Source: Amycolatopsis coloradensis
GTDB taxonomy: Bacteria > Actinomycetota > Actinomycetes > Mycobacteriales > Pseudonocardiaceae
DNA: 64,000 nucleotides
NCBI RefSeq assembly: GCF_037997115.1
Contig: NZ_CP150484.1
Span: 194,005-258,004, forward strand
Direction of reading: 5' to 3'
Under the pieces are notes generated by a model. The model had not been told where the DNA came from. It made no database searches and saw only the letters and a list, made by a program, of their open reading frames with translations. Shown piece after piece: positions 52,802 through 61,441 of this stretch. The first letter of the stretch is position 1, and each line of letters starts with the position of its first letter. Both the position numbers and the translations under genes were made by a program.

Positions 52802-53871
52802 TGACAGCGACCCTGCGCCGCACGGGTTTCCACACCCTCAAGGTGTCCGACGTCCAGCGCCTGTGCGACGACGCCGTCGCGGTGACCTTCGAGGTTCCCG
52901 AAGATCTCGCGGACACCTTTCGCTTCAAGCCGGGCCAGTCGCTGACCCTGCGCCGTGAGATCGACGGCCGCGACGAGCGCCGTTCGTACTCGATCTGCGC
53001 ACCCGCCGGCGCGGCGCCGCGGGTCGGCGTCCGGGAGGTGCCGGGTGGGCTGTTCTCGTCGTGGCTCGTGCGCGACGTGAAGCCCGGCGACGAGATCGAG
53101 GTCGCGCCGCCGACCGGCAGCTTTACTCCGGACCTGAACGTTCCTGGGCATCACGTGCTGATCGCGGCCGGATCCGGGATCACGCCGGTGCTGTCGATCG
53201 CGTCTTCGCTGCTCAGCGACTCCGACGCGACGGTGACCGTGCTCTACGGCAACCGCCGCACGGACACCGTCATGTTCGCCGACGACCTCGCGGATCTGAA
53301 GGACCGCTATCCAGCGCGGCTCGAACTCGTCCACGTGCTCTCCCGCGAGCCGCGCGAGGCGGAACTGTTCACCGGGCGGCTCGACGCGGAGAAGCTGCGG
53401 CGCCTGTGCACCGTGCTGATCCCGGTCGAGGACGTCGCGCACTGGTGGCTGTGCGGGCCGTTCGAGATGGTGACCGGCGCGCAGGAACTGCTGCGCTCGC
53501 TGGACGTCGCCGACGATCGCGTCCATCAGGAGCTGTTCTATGTGGACACTCCGCCGGAGCCGGTGCACCACATCGATCCGGCCGTCGTCGGGGCGTCCAG
53601 CGAGGTCACGCTGGTCCTCGACGGCCGGTCGACGACGATGACGTTGCCGCGCAGCTCCTCGCTGCTCGACGGCGCGCAGAAGTTCCGTCCGGATCTGCCG
53701 TTCGCCTGCAAGGGCGGGGTGTGCGGCACCTGCCGGGCGAAGATCTGCGACGGCAAGGTGGACATGCGGCGCAACTTCGCGCTGGAGAAGGCCGAAGTCG
53801 ACGCCGGTTTCGTGCTCACCTGCCAGTCGGTGCCGATCTCCGACGCCGTCACCGTGGACTTCGACGCCTGA
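52801..53871 (+). CDS. paaE: Phenylacetyl-CoA epoxidase reductase PaaE
   Basis: 356 residues: FAD-binding ferredoxin-reductase domain (RRSYSICAPAG), NAD-binding domain (VLIAAGSGITPVLSIASSLL), and a C-terminal plant-type 2Fe-2S ferredoxin with CKGGVCGTCRAKIC and a fourth Cys in VLTCQS. It passes electrons from NAD(P)H to PaaA. GTG 52801 shares its first base with the paaD stop. Last gene of the operon; the beta-oxidation genes paaFGHJ are not in this window. Confidence 0.95.
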   Translation: MTATLRRTGFHTLKVSDVQRLCDDAVAVTFEVPEDLADTFRFKPGQSLTLRREIDGRDERRSYSICAPAGAAPRVGVREVPGGLFSSWLVRDVKPGDEIEVAPPTGSFTPDLNVPGHHVLIAAGSGITPVLSIASSLLSDSDATVTVLYGNRRTDTVMFADDLADLKDRYPARLELVHVLSREPREAELFTGRLDAEKLRRLCTVLIPVEDVAHWWLCGPFEMVTGAQELLRSLDVADDRVHQELFYVDTPPEPVHHIDPAVVGASSEVTLVLDGRSTTMTLPRSSSLLDGAQKFRPDLPFACKGGVCGTCRAKICDGKVDMRRNFALEKAEVDAGFVLTCQSVPISDAVTVDFDA

Positions 53872-53878
53872 CCCACCG

Positions 53879-53944
53879 CCGCGTTTCGTCCTCTGAATGC
53901 GGTAGTTGCACACGCAAGAACCGCATTCAGAGGACTAATCGCGG
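53879..53944. terminator. CCTCTGAATGCG-element hairpin between paaE and the ABC-F gene
   Basis: GTCCTCTGAATGCGGT (53888-53903) pairs perfectly with ACCGCATTCAGAGGAC (53920-53935); outer CCGCG/CGCGG also pair. The first 30 bases are identical to 42380-42409. The distal arm runs into the stop codon of the ABC-F gene. Confidence 0.8.
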
Positions 53945-55506
53945 AGGGGGAGCCACCGGGTGATGCCGATGTCGGCGAGGAACGGCCGGTCGTGGCTCGC
54001 CACGATCAGCGTGCCCCGGTAGGCCAGCAGCGCCTCGGTGAGCCGCCGTACGCTCGCCAGGTCGAGGTTGTTCGTCGGCTCGTCGAGCAGCAGGAGCCGC
54101 GGCGTCGGTTCGGTCAGCAGCAACGTCGCCAGCGCCGCCCGGAACCGTTCCCCGCCGGACAGCGACGCCACCTCGCGGTCGGCCGTCTTGCCCCGGAACA
54201 GGAACCGCGCGAGCCTCGCGCGGATCTCGTTGTCCGTGAGTGACGGCGCGACGAGCCGCACGTTGTCCACAATGGGCATAGAGTCGTCCAGTACGTCGAT
54301 CCGCTGGGGGAGCAGCCTCGCGGGGACGAACAGCCCCACCTCGCCCGACTTCGGCGGGAGCTCGCCGGCGATCGTCCGCAGCAGGGTGGTCTTCCCCGAA
54401 CCGTTCGGGCCGACGAGCGCGATCCGCTCGGGGCCCATGACGTGCAGGTCCACCGCCGGTCCGAACTGAGGCACGGCGTCGATCCGGAGCACGTCCGTTC
54501 CCCGCGGGACCGTCGTTTCCGGCAGTTCGACGCGGATCTCGGCGTCCTCCCGCACCAGTTCCTCGGCGGCCCTCAGCGCCTCGACGGCGCCTTCCAGCCG
54601 GTCGGTGTGCAGGTTCCGGTACTTGCCCGCGGCGATCTGCGCGTCCTCCTGGCGTTTGCGCATGCGCCCTTTGGGTTCGCGTTTGGTGTCCCACATCTTC
54701 TGGCCGTAGCGGGCCCGCCGGGCGAGTTTGAGCCCGGCCTCGACCAGCTCCCGCTTCTGCCGTTTGACGTCCGACTCCGCCGCGCGCACATGCCGCCGCG
54801 CGGCCTCTTGAGCGACCTCGACCGCGTGTTCGTAGGCCGCGAGGTTGCCGCCGTACAGGGTGACCTCGTGGTCGCGGACCTCGGCGATCCGGTCGACCAG
54901 CCGCAGCAGTTCGCGATCGTGCGAGACCACCACGAGGATCCCGCCCCAGCCCGCGACCTCACGGTGCACGAGTTCACGCGCCCGCAGGTCGAGGTTGTTC
55001 GTGGGCTCGTCGAGCAGCAACGCGGCGGGACGGCGCAGCAGCAGGGCGGCCAGCCCGAGCAGCGTGAGTTCGCCGCCGGACAGCTCGCCCGCCCGCCGGT
55101 CCAGGCGGACGGCGCCCAGGCCGAGCCGGTCGAGGATCGCGCGGATGCGTTCCTCGACGTCCCAGTTGTCACCGATGGTGGCGAAGTGCTCTTCGGTGGC
55201 GGAACCGTCCTCGACGGCTCTGATCGCCGCCCGGATCGCGGTGACACCGAGCACGTCGTCGACGCGGCGTCCGGTGTCGAGGACGAGGTTCTGCGGCAGG
55301 TAGCCGAGTTCACCCGGTGTGGTGATGGAACCCGTAGTGGGCCGCAGCTCGCCGGCGAGCAGCCTGAGCAGCGTGGACTTACCGGATCCGTTGGTGCCGA
55401 CCAGGCCGGTGCGGCCGGTGCCGAGGGTGAGCGAAAGGCGCTTGAACGCCGGTGCGCCGTCGGGCCAGGTGAAGGTGACGTCGGAAAGTGTCAAGGAAGA
55501 AGACAT
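53935..55506 (-). CDS. ABC-F family ATPase
   Basis: 523 residues with two ATPase domains and no membrane segments. Walker A motifs are GTNGSGKST and GPNGSGKTT, signatures LSGGELTLL and LSGGERFRA, Walker B LLLDEPTNNLD twice. The linker of ~80 residues (about 240-320) is basic and helical. Members act on the ribosome, either as translation factors or by protecting it from antibiotics; which applies here is not clear. ATG 55506 follows GGGAGTCTC. Confidence 0.92.
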   Translation of the reverse strand: MSSSLTLSDVTFTWPDGAPAFKRLSLTLGTGRTGLVGTNGSGKSTLLRLLAGELRPTTGSITTPGELGYLPQNLVLDTGRRVDDVLGVTAIRAAIRAVEDGSATEEHFATIGDNWDVEERIRAILDRLGLGAVRLDRRAGELSGGELTLLGLAALLLRRPAALLLDEPTNNLDLRARELVHREVAGWGGILVVVSHDRELLRLVDRIAEVRDHEVTLYGGNLAAYEHAVEVAQEAARRHVRAAESDVKRQKRELVEAGLKLARRARYGQKMWDTKREPKGRMRKRQEDAQIAAGKYRNLHTDRLEGAVEALRAAEELVREDAEIRVELPETTVPRGTDVLRIDAVPQFGPAVDLHVMGPERIALVGPNGSGKTTLLRTIAGELPPKSGEVGLFVPARLLPQRIDVLDDSMPIVDNVRLVAPSLTDNEIRARLARFLFRGKTADREVASLSGGERFRAALATLLLTEPTPRLLLLDEPTNNLDLASVRRLTEALLAYRGTLIVASHDRPFLADIGITRWLPLRD

Positions 55507-55670
55507 GAGACTCCCTGCGAAGGAGGTGGATGCGGGCGCAGGTTCGTCTCAGAAGATCACCGCGACAGGTTAGCCCGTGGGTGGTCGTGTGGCGATCGAT
55601 TTTCGCCGGGGGCTGAGGGGGACTTGGGCGAAGTGGGAGGCGGGCCGCCGTTTCGCGGCGACGGAGCGGT

Positions 55671-55880
55671 CAGGAATGGTCTGCGGCATTCGCGGACCAG
55701 GTCGAACTCGGCAGGACCGGCCATCGGGCGATACCGGTCCCGGCCGAGATCCGCGACCTGACCTGACAGCGGGTCGGTGATGATCCGCCGCGGCACCCGT
55801 GAGGAGGTCGAGGGCGACGGCGGCGCGAAACTGGTCCAGTTCTGGATCATGCGACTGCCACCACCGTCGTCGATATTCGG
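55671..55880 (-). pseudogene. Decayed DUF222/HNH (13E12-type) gene fragment
   Basis: Two adjoining minus-strand frames carry pieces of one family in the right order: about 55880-55790 reads YRRRWWQSHDPELDQFRAAV ALDLLTG (the usual LDQLRAD..LDLLTG region), and about 55787-55671 reads RIITDPLSGQVADLGRDRYR PMAGPAEFDLVRECRRPF (the segment before the HNH motif). A frameshift separates them and the HNH nuclease part is absent. The gap 55507-56110 otherwise holds only short repeats (55871-56035) and the promoter at 56098. Confidence 0.55.
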
Positions 55881-56035
55881 CAATGGCTTGCATTGCCGGA
55901 TTTCGGTAACAGCACAGGTGTCGGCCTCGATCACATGTCGCCGAATTCCGGCAACGGCACCGGCGCGTCGACCCCGACGCGACACCGGGACACCGCCGGA
56001 TCCCCGCCCAGCCCTTGCCGATTTCCGGCAACGGA
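55871..56035. repeat. Four short TTCCGGCAACGG-like repeats
   Basis: Copies: CGATATTCGGCAATGG (55871-55886), CCGGATTTCGGTAACAG (55896-55912), GCCGAATTCCGGCAACGG (55940-55957), GCCGATTTCCGGCAACGG (56018-56035). The last two match at 17 of 18 positions. Confidence 0.5.
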
Positions 56036-56097
56036 GGACCTGCCACAAGCCCCACCGCCCCGAGACACGGTCTGTCACCTCGGCGACCGGCGGGGGG

Positions 56098-56103
56098 CAT
56101 ACT
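56098..56103 (+). promoter_or_regulatory. Leaderless -10 of the reductase-deaminase gene
   Basis: CATACT lies 7 nt before GTG 56111 without a clear separate ribosome site. Confidence 0.4.
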
Positions 56104-56110
56104 GGCGGGC

Positions 56111-57199
56111 GTGATCGAACGCCCTCATGTCCTGCTGTCCGCCGCGGTCTCGCTCGACGGCTACCTCGACGACACGAGCGACACCCGGCTGGTGCTGTCG
56201 AACCAGGAGGACTGGGCCAGGGTGGACGGGCTGCGCGCCGCGTCGGACGCGATCCTGGTCGGCGCGAACACGGTGCGCGCGGACGATCCGCGGTTGCTGG
56301 TGCGCTCGCCGGAGCTGGTCGCGGAACGGGTCGCGGCGGGTCGTCCGGGGCAGCCGGTCAAGGTCACTCTCACGCGGAGCGGGTCACTCGATCCGGCGGC
56401 ACAGTTCTTCACCGTCGGTGACGCCGAAAAGCTGGTCTACGCGCCGCCCGGCGTCGTCACGGGAGTGAAGGCGACCGTCGTCGAGCTGGTGGATCTGCGC
56501 GCGATGCTGGCCGACCTCCACGCGCGGGGCGTCCGGCGGCTGATGGTCGAAGGCGGCGGTGCGATCCACAGCCAGTTCCTCACCGAAGGCCTGGCCGACG
56601 AACTGCATCTGGCCATCGCGCCGTTCTTCGTCGGCGACACGCGCGCGCCGCGGTTCGTCGGCCCGGGGGCCTTCCCGCGCGGGCTGACGCTGACCGGAAC
56701 GACGAGGCTGGGTGACATCGCCGTCCTGGAGTACCACGCGACCCCGGAACCGTCCGAAGTGGACATTCTGCGGCTGCGCGAGGCCATCGCCCTGGCCGAG
56801 AACTGCCCGCCGCGCACGTTCCGCGTCGGCGCGGTCATCGCCGCGGCCGACGGTGAAGTGATCTCCACCGGTTTTTCGGGCGACGGCGATCCCGCCAACC
56901 ATGCCGAAGAAGCCGCCCTCGCCAAACTCGAACCGGGAGATCCGAGGCTGGCGGAGGCGACGATGTACACATCGCTGGAGCCGTGCAGCTCGCGGACGTC
57001 ACATCCGCGAAGCTGCACCCAGCTCATCCTCGACGCCGGCATCCCGCGCGTCGTCTTCGCCTGGCGCGAGCCGTCGGTGTTCGTCGACTGCGTCGGCGCC
57101 GAAACGCTGGAGGAGGCCGGACGCCGGGTGATCGAGGTACCTGCCCTCGCCGCCGACGTCCGCCGCGCGAACACCCACATCCCGGGTGTCCGCCCCTGA
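56111..57199 (+). CDS. RibD-like fusion in reversed order (reductase then deaminase)
   Basis: 362 residues. Residues 1-~215 are a RibD_C/dihydrofolate-reductase-like domain (VLLSAAVSLDGYLDD, DAILVGANTVRADDPRLLVR, RLMVEGGGAIHSQFL). Residues ~220-362 are a cytidine-deaminase-like domain with HAEE (zinc His and catalytic Glu) and PCSSRTSHPRSC (zinc cysteines). Canonical RibD has the deaminase first. It may serve riboflavin or a related pathway (deazaflavin, modified pyrimidine or nucleoside antibiotic). No other rib genes are nearby. Confidence 0.87.
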   Translation: MIERPHVLLSAAVSLDGYLDDTSDTRLVLSNQEDWARVDGLRAASDAILVGANTVRADDPRLLVRSPELVAERVAAGRPGQPVKVTLTRSGSLDPAAQFFTVGDAEKLVYAPPGVVTGVKATVVELVDLRAMLADLHARGVRRLMVEGGGAIHSQFLTEGLADELHLAIAPFFVGDTRAPRFVGPGAFPRGLTLTGTTRLGDIAVLEYHATPEPSEVDILRLREAIALAENCPPRTFRVGAVIAAADGEVISTGFSGDGDPANHAEEAALAKLEPGDPRLAEATMYTSLEPCSSRTSHPRSCTQLILDAGIPRVVFAWREPSVFVDCVGAETLEEAGRRVIEVPALAADVRRANTHIPGVRP

Positions 57200-57203
57200 A
57201 CTC

Positions 57204-57296
57204 CTACTTGCAGGCGTCGCAGCAGCCGCAGCCCAGACCGGTGCACGCCGAGCAGCAACCGTGGCGAAGCACGACCTTCAACAGACGCTTGATCAT
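57204..57296 (-). CDS. 30-residue Cys-rich microprotein
   Basis: Thirty codons from ATG 57296 to TAG 57204. A canonical Shine-Dalgarno GGGAGGA (57308-57302) sits 5 nt upstream. The N-terminus is basic and hydrophobic (MIKRLLKVVLRHG); the second half holds seven Cys in the pattern CCxxC-x4-CxCCxxC, ending in Lys. This suggests metal or Fe-S binding, or a modified peptide. It lies 107 bp downstream of cobN on the same strand, so it may be co-expressed with a cobalt-handling gene. No family is recognised. Confidence 0.65.
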   Translation of the reverse strand: MIKRLLKVVLRHGCCSACTGLGCGCCDACK

Positions 57297-57403
57297 CGCT
57301 GTCCTCCCGATCATTGACGTCCCACCGCCCTTGTCACGCTAAGTTCTGCGCATACGACAGTGGTACCGCCGGGAGTGCCACGGCGCTGCTCCAGCGGGTG
57401 ATG

Positions 57404-60400
57404 TCAGGACTCGAGATCCCCCTCCAGCGATAGGTAGACCTCGCGCAGCTGAGCCAAAAGATCGGCGTCCGGCTCCGCCCACAGCCCCCGATCGGCCGCC
57501 TCGTTCAGCCGCTCGATGATGCCGCGCAGCGCCCACGGGTTGGCCTGGCGCAGGAACTCCTGGTTGACCTCGTCGAGCACGTAGGACTCGGTGAGCTTTT
57601 CGTACATCCAGTCGCCGACCACCCCGGCGGTGGCGTCGAAACCGAAGAGGTAGTCGACGGTCGCCGCCAGCTCGAAAGCTCCCTTGTAGCCGTGCTTGCG
57701 CATCGCCGCCAGCCAGCGCGGGTTGACCACGCGGGCCCGGAAGACACGGGCGGTCTCCTCGCCGAGGGTGCGCGTGCGGACCGCGTCCGGGGTGGTGCTG
57801 TCGCCGACGTAGGACGCGGGCGCGGTCCCGGTCAGCGCACGGACCGTCGCGATCATCCCGCCGTGATACTGGAAATAGTCGTCGGAATCGGCGATGTCAT
57901 GCTCACGGGTGTCGGTGTTCTTGGCCGCGACCACGATCCGCTTGTACGAGTTCTCCATGTCCTCGCGCGCGGGCCTGCCGTCGAGGTCGCGGCCGTAGGC
58001 GAAGCCGCCCCAGACCGCGTAGACCTCGGCGAGATCCTTGTCGTCGCGCCAGTTCCCGGAATCCATCAGCGGCAGCAGGCCTGCGCCGTACGCGCCGGGC
58101 TTGGAGCCGAAGATCCTCGTGGTGGCCCGGCGTTCGTCCCCGTGCGCGGCCAGATCCGCGCGGGTGTGGGCGCGCACGAAGTTCTCGTCGTCCGGCTCGT
58201 CGAGATTCGCCACCAGGCGGACGGCGTCGTCCAGCAAGGTGATCACGTGCGGGAAGGCGTCGCGGAAGAACCCGCTGATCCGCACCGTGACGTCGATACG
58301 CGGGCGGCCGAGTTCGGCGAGCGGGATGGCCTCGATGCCGGTGACCCGTCGCGACGCCTCGTCCCAGATCGGCTGGACACCCAGCAGCGCAAGGACTTCC
58401 GCCGCGTCGTCACCCGACGTGCGCATGGCCGACGTGCCCCACACCGAGAGACCGACCGAACGCGGCCAGTCGCCCGTGTCCTCCCTGTAGCGGCGGAGAA
58501 GCGAGTCCGCGAGCGCCTGCCCGGTCTCCCAGGCGAGACGGCTCGGGATGGCCTTCGGGTCCACGGTGTAGAAGTTGCGGCCGGTCGGCAGGACGTTGAT
58601 CAGGCCACGCAGGGGAGAACCGCTGGGCCCGGCCGGGATGTAGCCGCCGTCGAGCGCGTGGAGCACGGCGTCGATCTCGGCGCCGGTGCCCGCCAGCCGC
58701 GGCACGATCTCGGTGGCGGCGAAGGTCAGCACACGGGCGACCTCCTGGTGTTCCGGCACGTCGGCGACGACCTCGGCGACCGCGCCGGGGGACCAGTCCC
58801 TGGCCTCCATCGCCTCGACGAGCGACCGCGCCTTCTGCTCGATGGCGTCCACTTCGGACAGTGGTGCGTCGCTGTTCTCCTTGAGCCCCAAGGCGGAACG
58901 CAGACCGGGGACCGCGCCCTGTTTGCCGCCCCACATCTGCTGGGCCCGCAGCATCGCGAGTACGAGGTTGATCCGCGCTTCACCGACCGGCGCGGCGCCG
59001 AGGATGTGCAGGCCGTCGCGGATCTGCGCGTCCTTGACCTCGCACAGCCAGCCGTCGATGTGCAGCAGGAAGTCGTCGAACTCGGCGTCGTGCGGGCGTT
59101 CCTCGACACCGAGGTCGTGGTCGAGTTTCGCCGCCTGGATCAGCGTCCAGATCTGCGCGCGGACCGCGGGCAGCTTGGCCGGGTCCATCGCGGCGATGTT
59201 GGCGTGCTCGTCGAGGAGCTGTTCCAGGCGGGCCATGTCGCCGTAGCTCTCGGCGCGGGCCATCGGCGGGATCAGGTGGTCGACGATCGTGGCGTGCGCG
59301 CGCCGTTTGGCCTGCGCGCCCTCGCCGGGATCGTTAATCAAGAACGGGTAGATCAGCGGCAGATTACCCAGGACGGCGTCCGGCGCGCACGAGTCAGAGA
59401 GACCCGCGGTCTTGCCGGGAAGCCATTCCAGCGAACCGTGTTTGCCGAGGTGGACGACGGCGTGCGCGCCGAACTCCTCCTCCAGCCAGCGGTACGCGGC
59501 CAGGTAGTGGTGGCTCGGCGGGAGGTCCGGGTTGTGGTAGATCGCCACCGGGTTCTCGCCGAATCCGCGCGGCGGCTGGATCATCAGGATGACGTTGCCG
59601 GACTGCAGCGACGCCAGGACGATGTCGCCGTTGTCCACATAGAGCTCGCCGGGGGCAGGACCCCAGTGCTCCTCCATGCCCTCGCGCAGCTCCGCGGGCA
59701 GTTCGGCGAACCACTGGCGGTACTTGTCGGCGGGCACGCGGATCGGGTTGCCGGACAGCTGTTCCTCGGTGAGCCACTCCGGATCCTGGCCGCCCGCGGC
59801 GATGAGCGCGTGGATCAGCGCGTCGCCGTCGGGCTGGTCGGTGCCGGTGGGCTCGACGCCGGGGAACGGGTCCTCGCCGAGGTCGTAACCCTGGTCGCGC
59901 ATGCGGCGCAGCAGTTCGATCGCGGACGCGGGCGTGTCGAGGCCGACGGCGTTGCCGACGCGGGAGTGCTTCGTCGGATACGCGGACAGCATCAGCGCGA
60001 TACGGCGCTCCGGCGGGGGAGTGTGGCGCAGCCGGGCGTGCGCGAGCGCGATCTTGGCGACCCGTGAAGCGCGCTCGGCGTCCGGCACGTACTTGGGGAG
60101 GCCGTCGTCGTCGATCTCCTTGAACGAGAACGGGACGGTGATGAGACGGCCGTCGAACTCGGGGACGGCCATCTGGTTGCCCGCGTCGAGCGGGGAGAGG
60201 CCGTCGTCGTTCGCGGACCACGTCTCGCGGTCGCTGGTCAGGCACAGGGCTTGGAGGATCGGGATGTCGAGCGCGGCCATCTCGGCGACGTCCCACGCCT
60301 CGTCGTCGCCGCCCGCGCCGACCTCGGACGGCCGGGTGCCGCCGGCGGCCAGCACGGTGACCAGGAGCGCGTCGGCTTTGGCCAGCTCGGCCATCATCTC

Positions 60401-60985
60401 CGGCTCGCGGGTGCGCAGGGACGCGCAGTGGATCGGGAGCGCGCGGCCCCCGGCGTCCTCGACGGCGTCGGAGAGAGCGTGGACGAACTCGGTGTTGCCG
60501 GACAGGTGATGCGCCCGGTAGTAGAGGATCGCGACGACCGGGCCCTCGGGGCTCTTCGGCTCGCGCTCCAGGACACCCCACAGCGGCTGCACGGCGGGCG
60601 GTTCGAAGCCGTCACCCGTCAGAAGGAGCGTGTCGCTCAGGAAGCGGTGCAGCTGGTTGAGGTTCTCCGGCCCGCCCTGCGCGAGGTACGCGTGCGCCTC
60701 CGCCGCCGTGCCCGCCGGGACCGTCGACAGCTTCATGAGCTGCGCGTCCGGTGTCTGCTCACCACCGAGGACCACCACGTGCGCGCCGCTCGCGCGGACC
60801 GTGTCGAGCCCTTCCTGCCAGCTGCGTTCGGAGCCGAGGATCCGGACGACGACGATCGGGGCGCCGTCGAGCAGGGCGGGCAGCTCGGCCAGATCGAGCC
60901 GGGCGGGGTTCGCCAGCCGGTAGTCGGCCTCGCTGGACCGGGCGCTGAGCAGGTCGGTGTCCGAAGTGGACAGAAGCAGGATCAC
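57404..60985 (-). CDS. cobN: Cobaltochelatase subunit CobN
   Basis: 1193 residues, the large ATP-dependent subunit that inserts cobalt into hydrogenobyrinic acid a,c-diamide in aerobic B12 synthesis. Typical blocks: start ILLLSTSDTDLLSAR, HLGKHGSLEWLPGKTAGLSD, NVLPTGRNFYTVDPKAIPSR, LSVWGTSAMRTSGDDAAEVL. GTG 60985 is preferred (GAGGAA upstream); GTG 60997 is possible. A B12 riboswitch precedes it. CobS/CobT are not in the window; cobG starts at 63543. Confidence 0.96.
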   Translation of the reverse strand: MILLLSTSDTDLLSARSSEADYRLANPARLDLAELPALLDGAPIVVVRILGSERSWQEGLDTVRASGAHVVVLGGEQTPDAQLMKLSTVPAGTAAEAHAYLAQGGPENLNQLHRFLSDTLLLTGDGFEPPAVQPLWGVLEREPKSPEGPVVAILYYRAHHLSGNTEFVHALSDAVEDAGGRALPIHCASLRTREPEMMAELAKADALLVTVLAAGGTRPSEVGAGGDDEAWDVAEMAALDIPILQALCLTSDRETWSANDDGLSPLDAGNQMAVPEFDGRLITVPFSFKEIDDDGLPKYVPDAERASRVAKIALAHARLRHTPPPERRIALMLSAYPTKHSRVGNAVGLDTPASAIELLRRMRDQGYDLGEDPFPGVEPTGTDQPDGDALIHALIAAGGQDPEWLTEEQLSGNPIRVPADKYRQWFAELPAELREGMEEHWGPAPGELYVDNGDIVLASLQSGNVILMIQPPRGFGENPVAIYHNPDLPPSHHYLAAYRWLEEEFGAHAVVHLGKHGSLEWLPGKTAGLSDSCAPDAVLGNLPLIYPFLINDPGEGAQAKRRAHATIVDHLIPPMARAESYGDMARLEQLLDEHANIAAMDPAKLPAVRAQIWTLIQAAKLDHDLGVEERPHDAEFDDFLLHIDGWLCEVKDAQIRDGLHILGAAPVGEARINLVLAMLRAQQMWGGKQGAVPGLRSALGLKENSDAPLSEVDAIEQKARSLVEAMEARDWSPGAVAEVVADVPEHQEVARVLTFAATEIVPRLAGTGAEIDAVLHALDGGYIPAGPSGSPLRGLINVLPTGRNFYTVDPKAIPSRLAWETGQALADSLLRRYREDTGDWPRSVGLSVWGTSAMRTSGDDAAEVLALLGVQPIWDEASRRVTGIEAIPLAELGRPRIDVTVRISGFFRDAFPHVITLLDDAVRLVANLDEPDDENFVRAHTRADLAAHGDERRATTRIFGSKPGAYGAGLLPLMDSGNWRDDKDLAEVYAVWGGFAYGRDLDGRPAREDMENSYKRIVVAAKNTDTREHDIADSDDYFQYHGGMIATVRALTGTAPASYVGDSTTPDAVRTRTLGEETARVFRARVVNPRWLAAMRKHGYKGAFELAATVDYLFGFDATAGVVGDWMYEKLTESYVLDEVNQEFLRQANPWALRGIIERLNEAADRGLWAEPDADLLAQLREVYLSLEGDLES

Positions 60986-61027
60986 AGCATTCCTCACTCG
61001 GGGTGTCCGCGCCCCGGGTCGTGCGGT

Positions 61028-61126
61028 CGCGCCGGCCGGAGTTCCTGGCTTCCCCTCTTCACCGGGAGGGGTGACAGTGGCGGGACCGCCCCGGACTCTC
61101 ACCGGGTTCCTCCACCTGCCGACGCG
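61028..61126 (-). promoter_or_regulatory. Cobalamin riboswitch controlling cobN
   Basis: Read on the minus strand the leader has GGTGAGAGTCCGGGGC (core), GGTCCCGCCACTGT and the B12 box GAAGCCAGGAAC (61052-61041). P1 can form between 61126-61118 (CGCGTCGGC) and 61036-61028 (GCCGGCGCG). The aptamer ends about 40 nt before the cobN start, so B12 binding probably blocks ribosome access or promotes termination. Confidence 0.93.
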
Positions 61127-61166
61127 TGGGTTCTTCGGTTCACTCTCCGGTGCGGTCCGGCGGGAG

Positions 61167-61316
61167 TCAAGGTGATGTGCGGCCGGGGGCGGAGTCGTAA
61201 CCCCACACGTGGGTGAGCACCTGGCCCTGGTGGCGGCTGACCAGCTCCACGCCGGTGCCTTCGACGTCCGCGTGCAGCACGGCCAGGACGGCGACCGCCC
61301 CCAGGCCGTTGGCGGG
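61167..61316 (-). pseudogene. Coding-like fragment, possibly the end of an OmpR-type regulator
   Basis: About 48 codons with strong third-position GC bias end at TGA 61167-61169. The end (VELVSRHQGQVLTHVWGYDS) resembles the winged-helix end of OmpR response regulators (..GQVLTREQLL.HVWGYDFD) with a short deletion. The frame runs into the hairpin 61319-61363 upstream, so no intact gene is present. The resemblance is suggestive only. Confidence 0.35.
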
Positions 61317-61318
61317 GC

Positions 61319-61363
61319 ACTGGGTGGATTTTGGGACGTTGGATGACCCGAAATCCACCCAGT
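61319..61363. repeat. Hairpin upstream of the fragment
   Basis: ACTGGGTGGATTT (61319-61331) pairs perfectly with AAATCCACCCAGT (61351-61363); GGG/CCC extend it after one mismatch. It lies between the XRE gene and the coding-like fragment and may terminate the XRE-ABC operon. Confidence 0.7.
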
Positions 61364-61441
61364 CGCGCGTGATCGGTCCGGTCGCGCGGGTTCGCCAGGC
61401 CCCGTGTCGTCCGGTGGGTTCCTCGGGCCTCGCCGAGCTGC

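Noticed and set aside
53935-55506. Specific antibiotic resistance determinant
   Set aside because: The ABC-F family includes both housekeeping and resistance proteins, and nothing here tells them apart.
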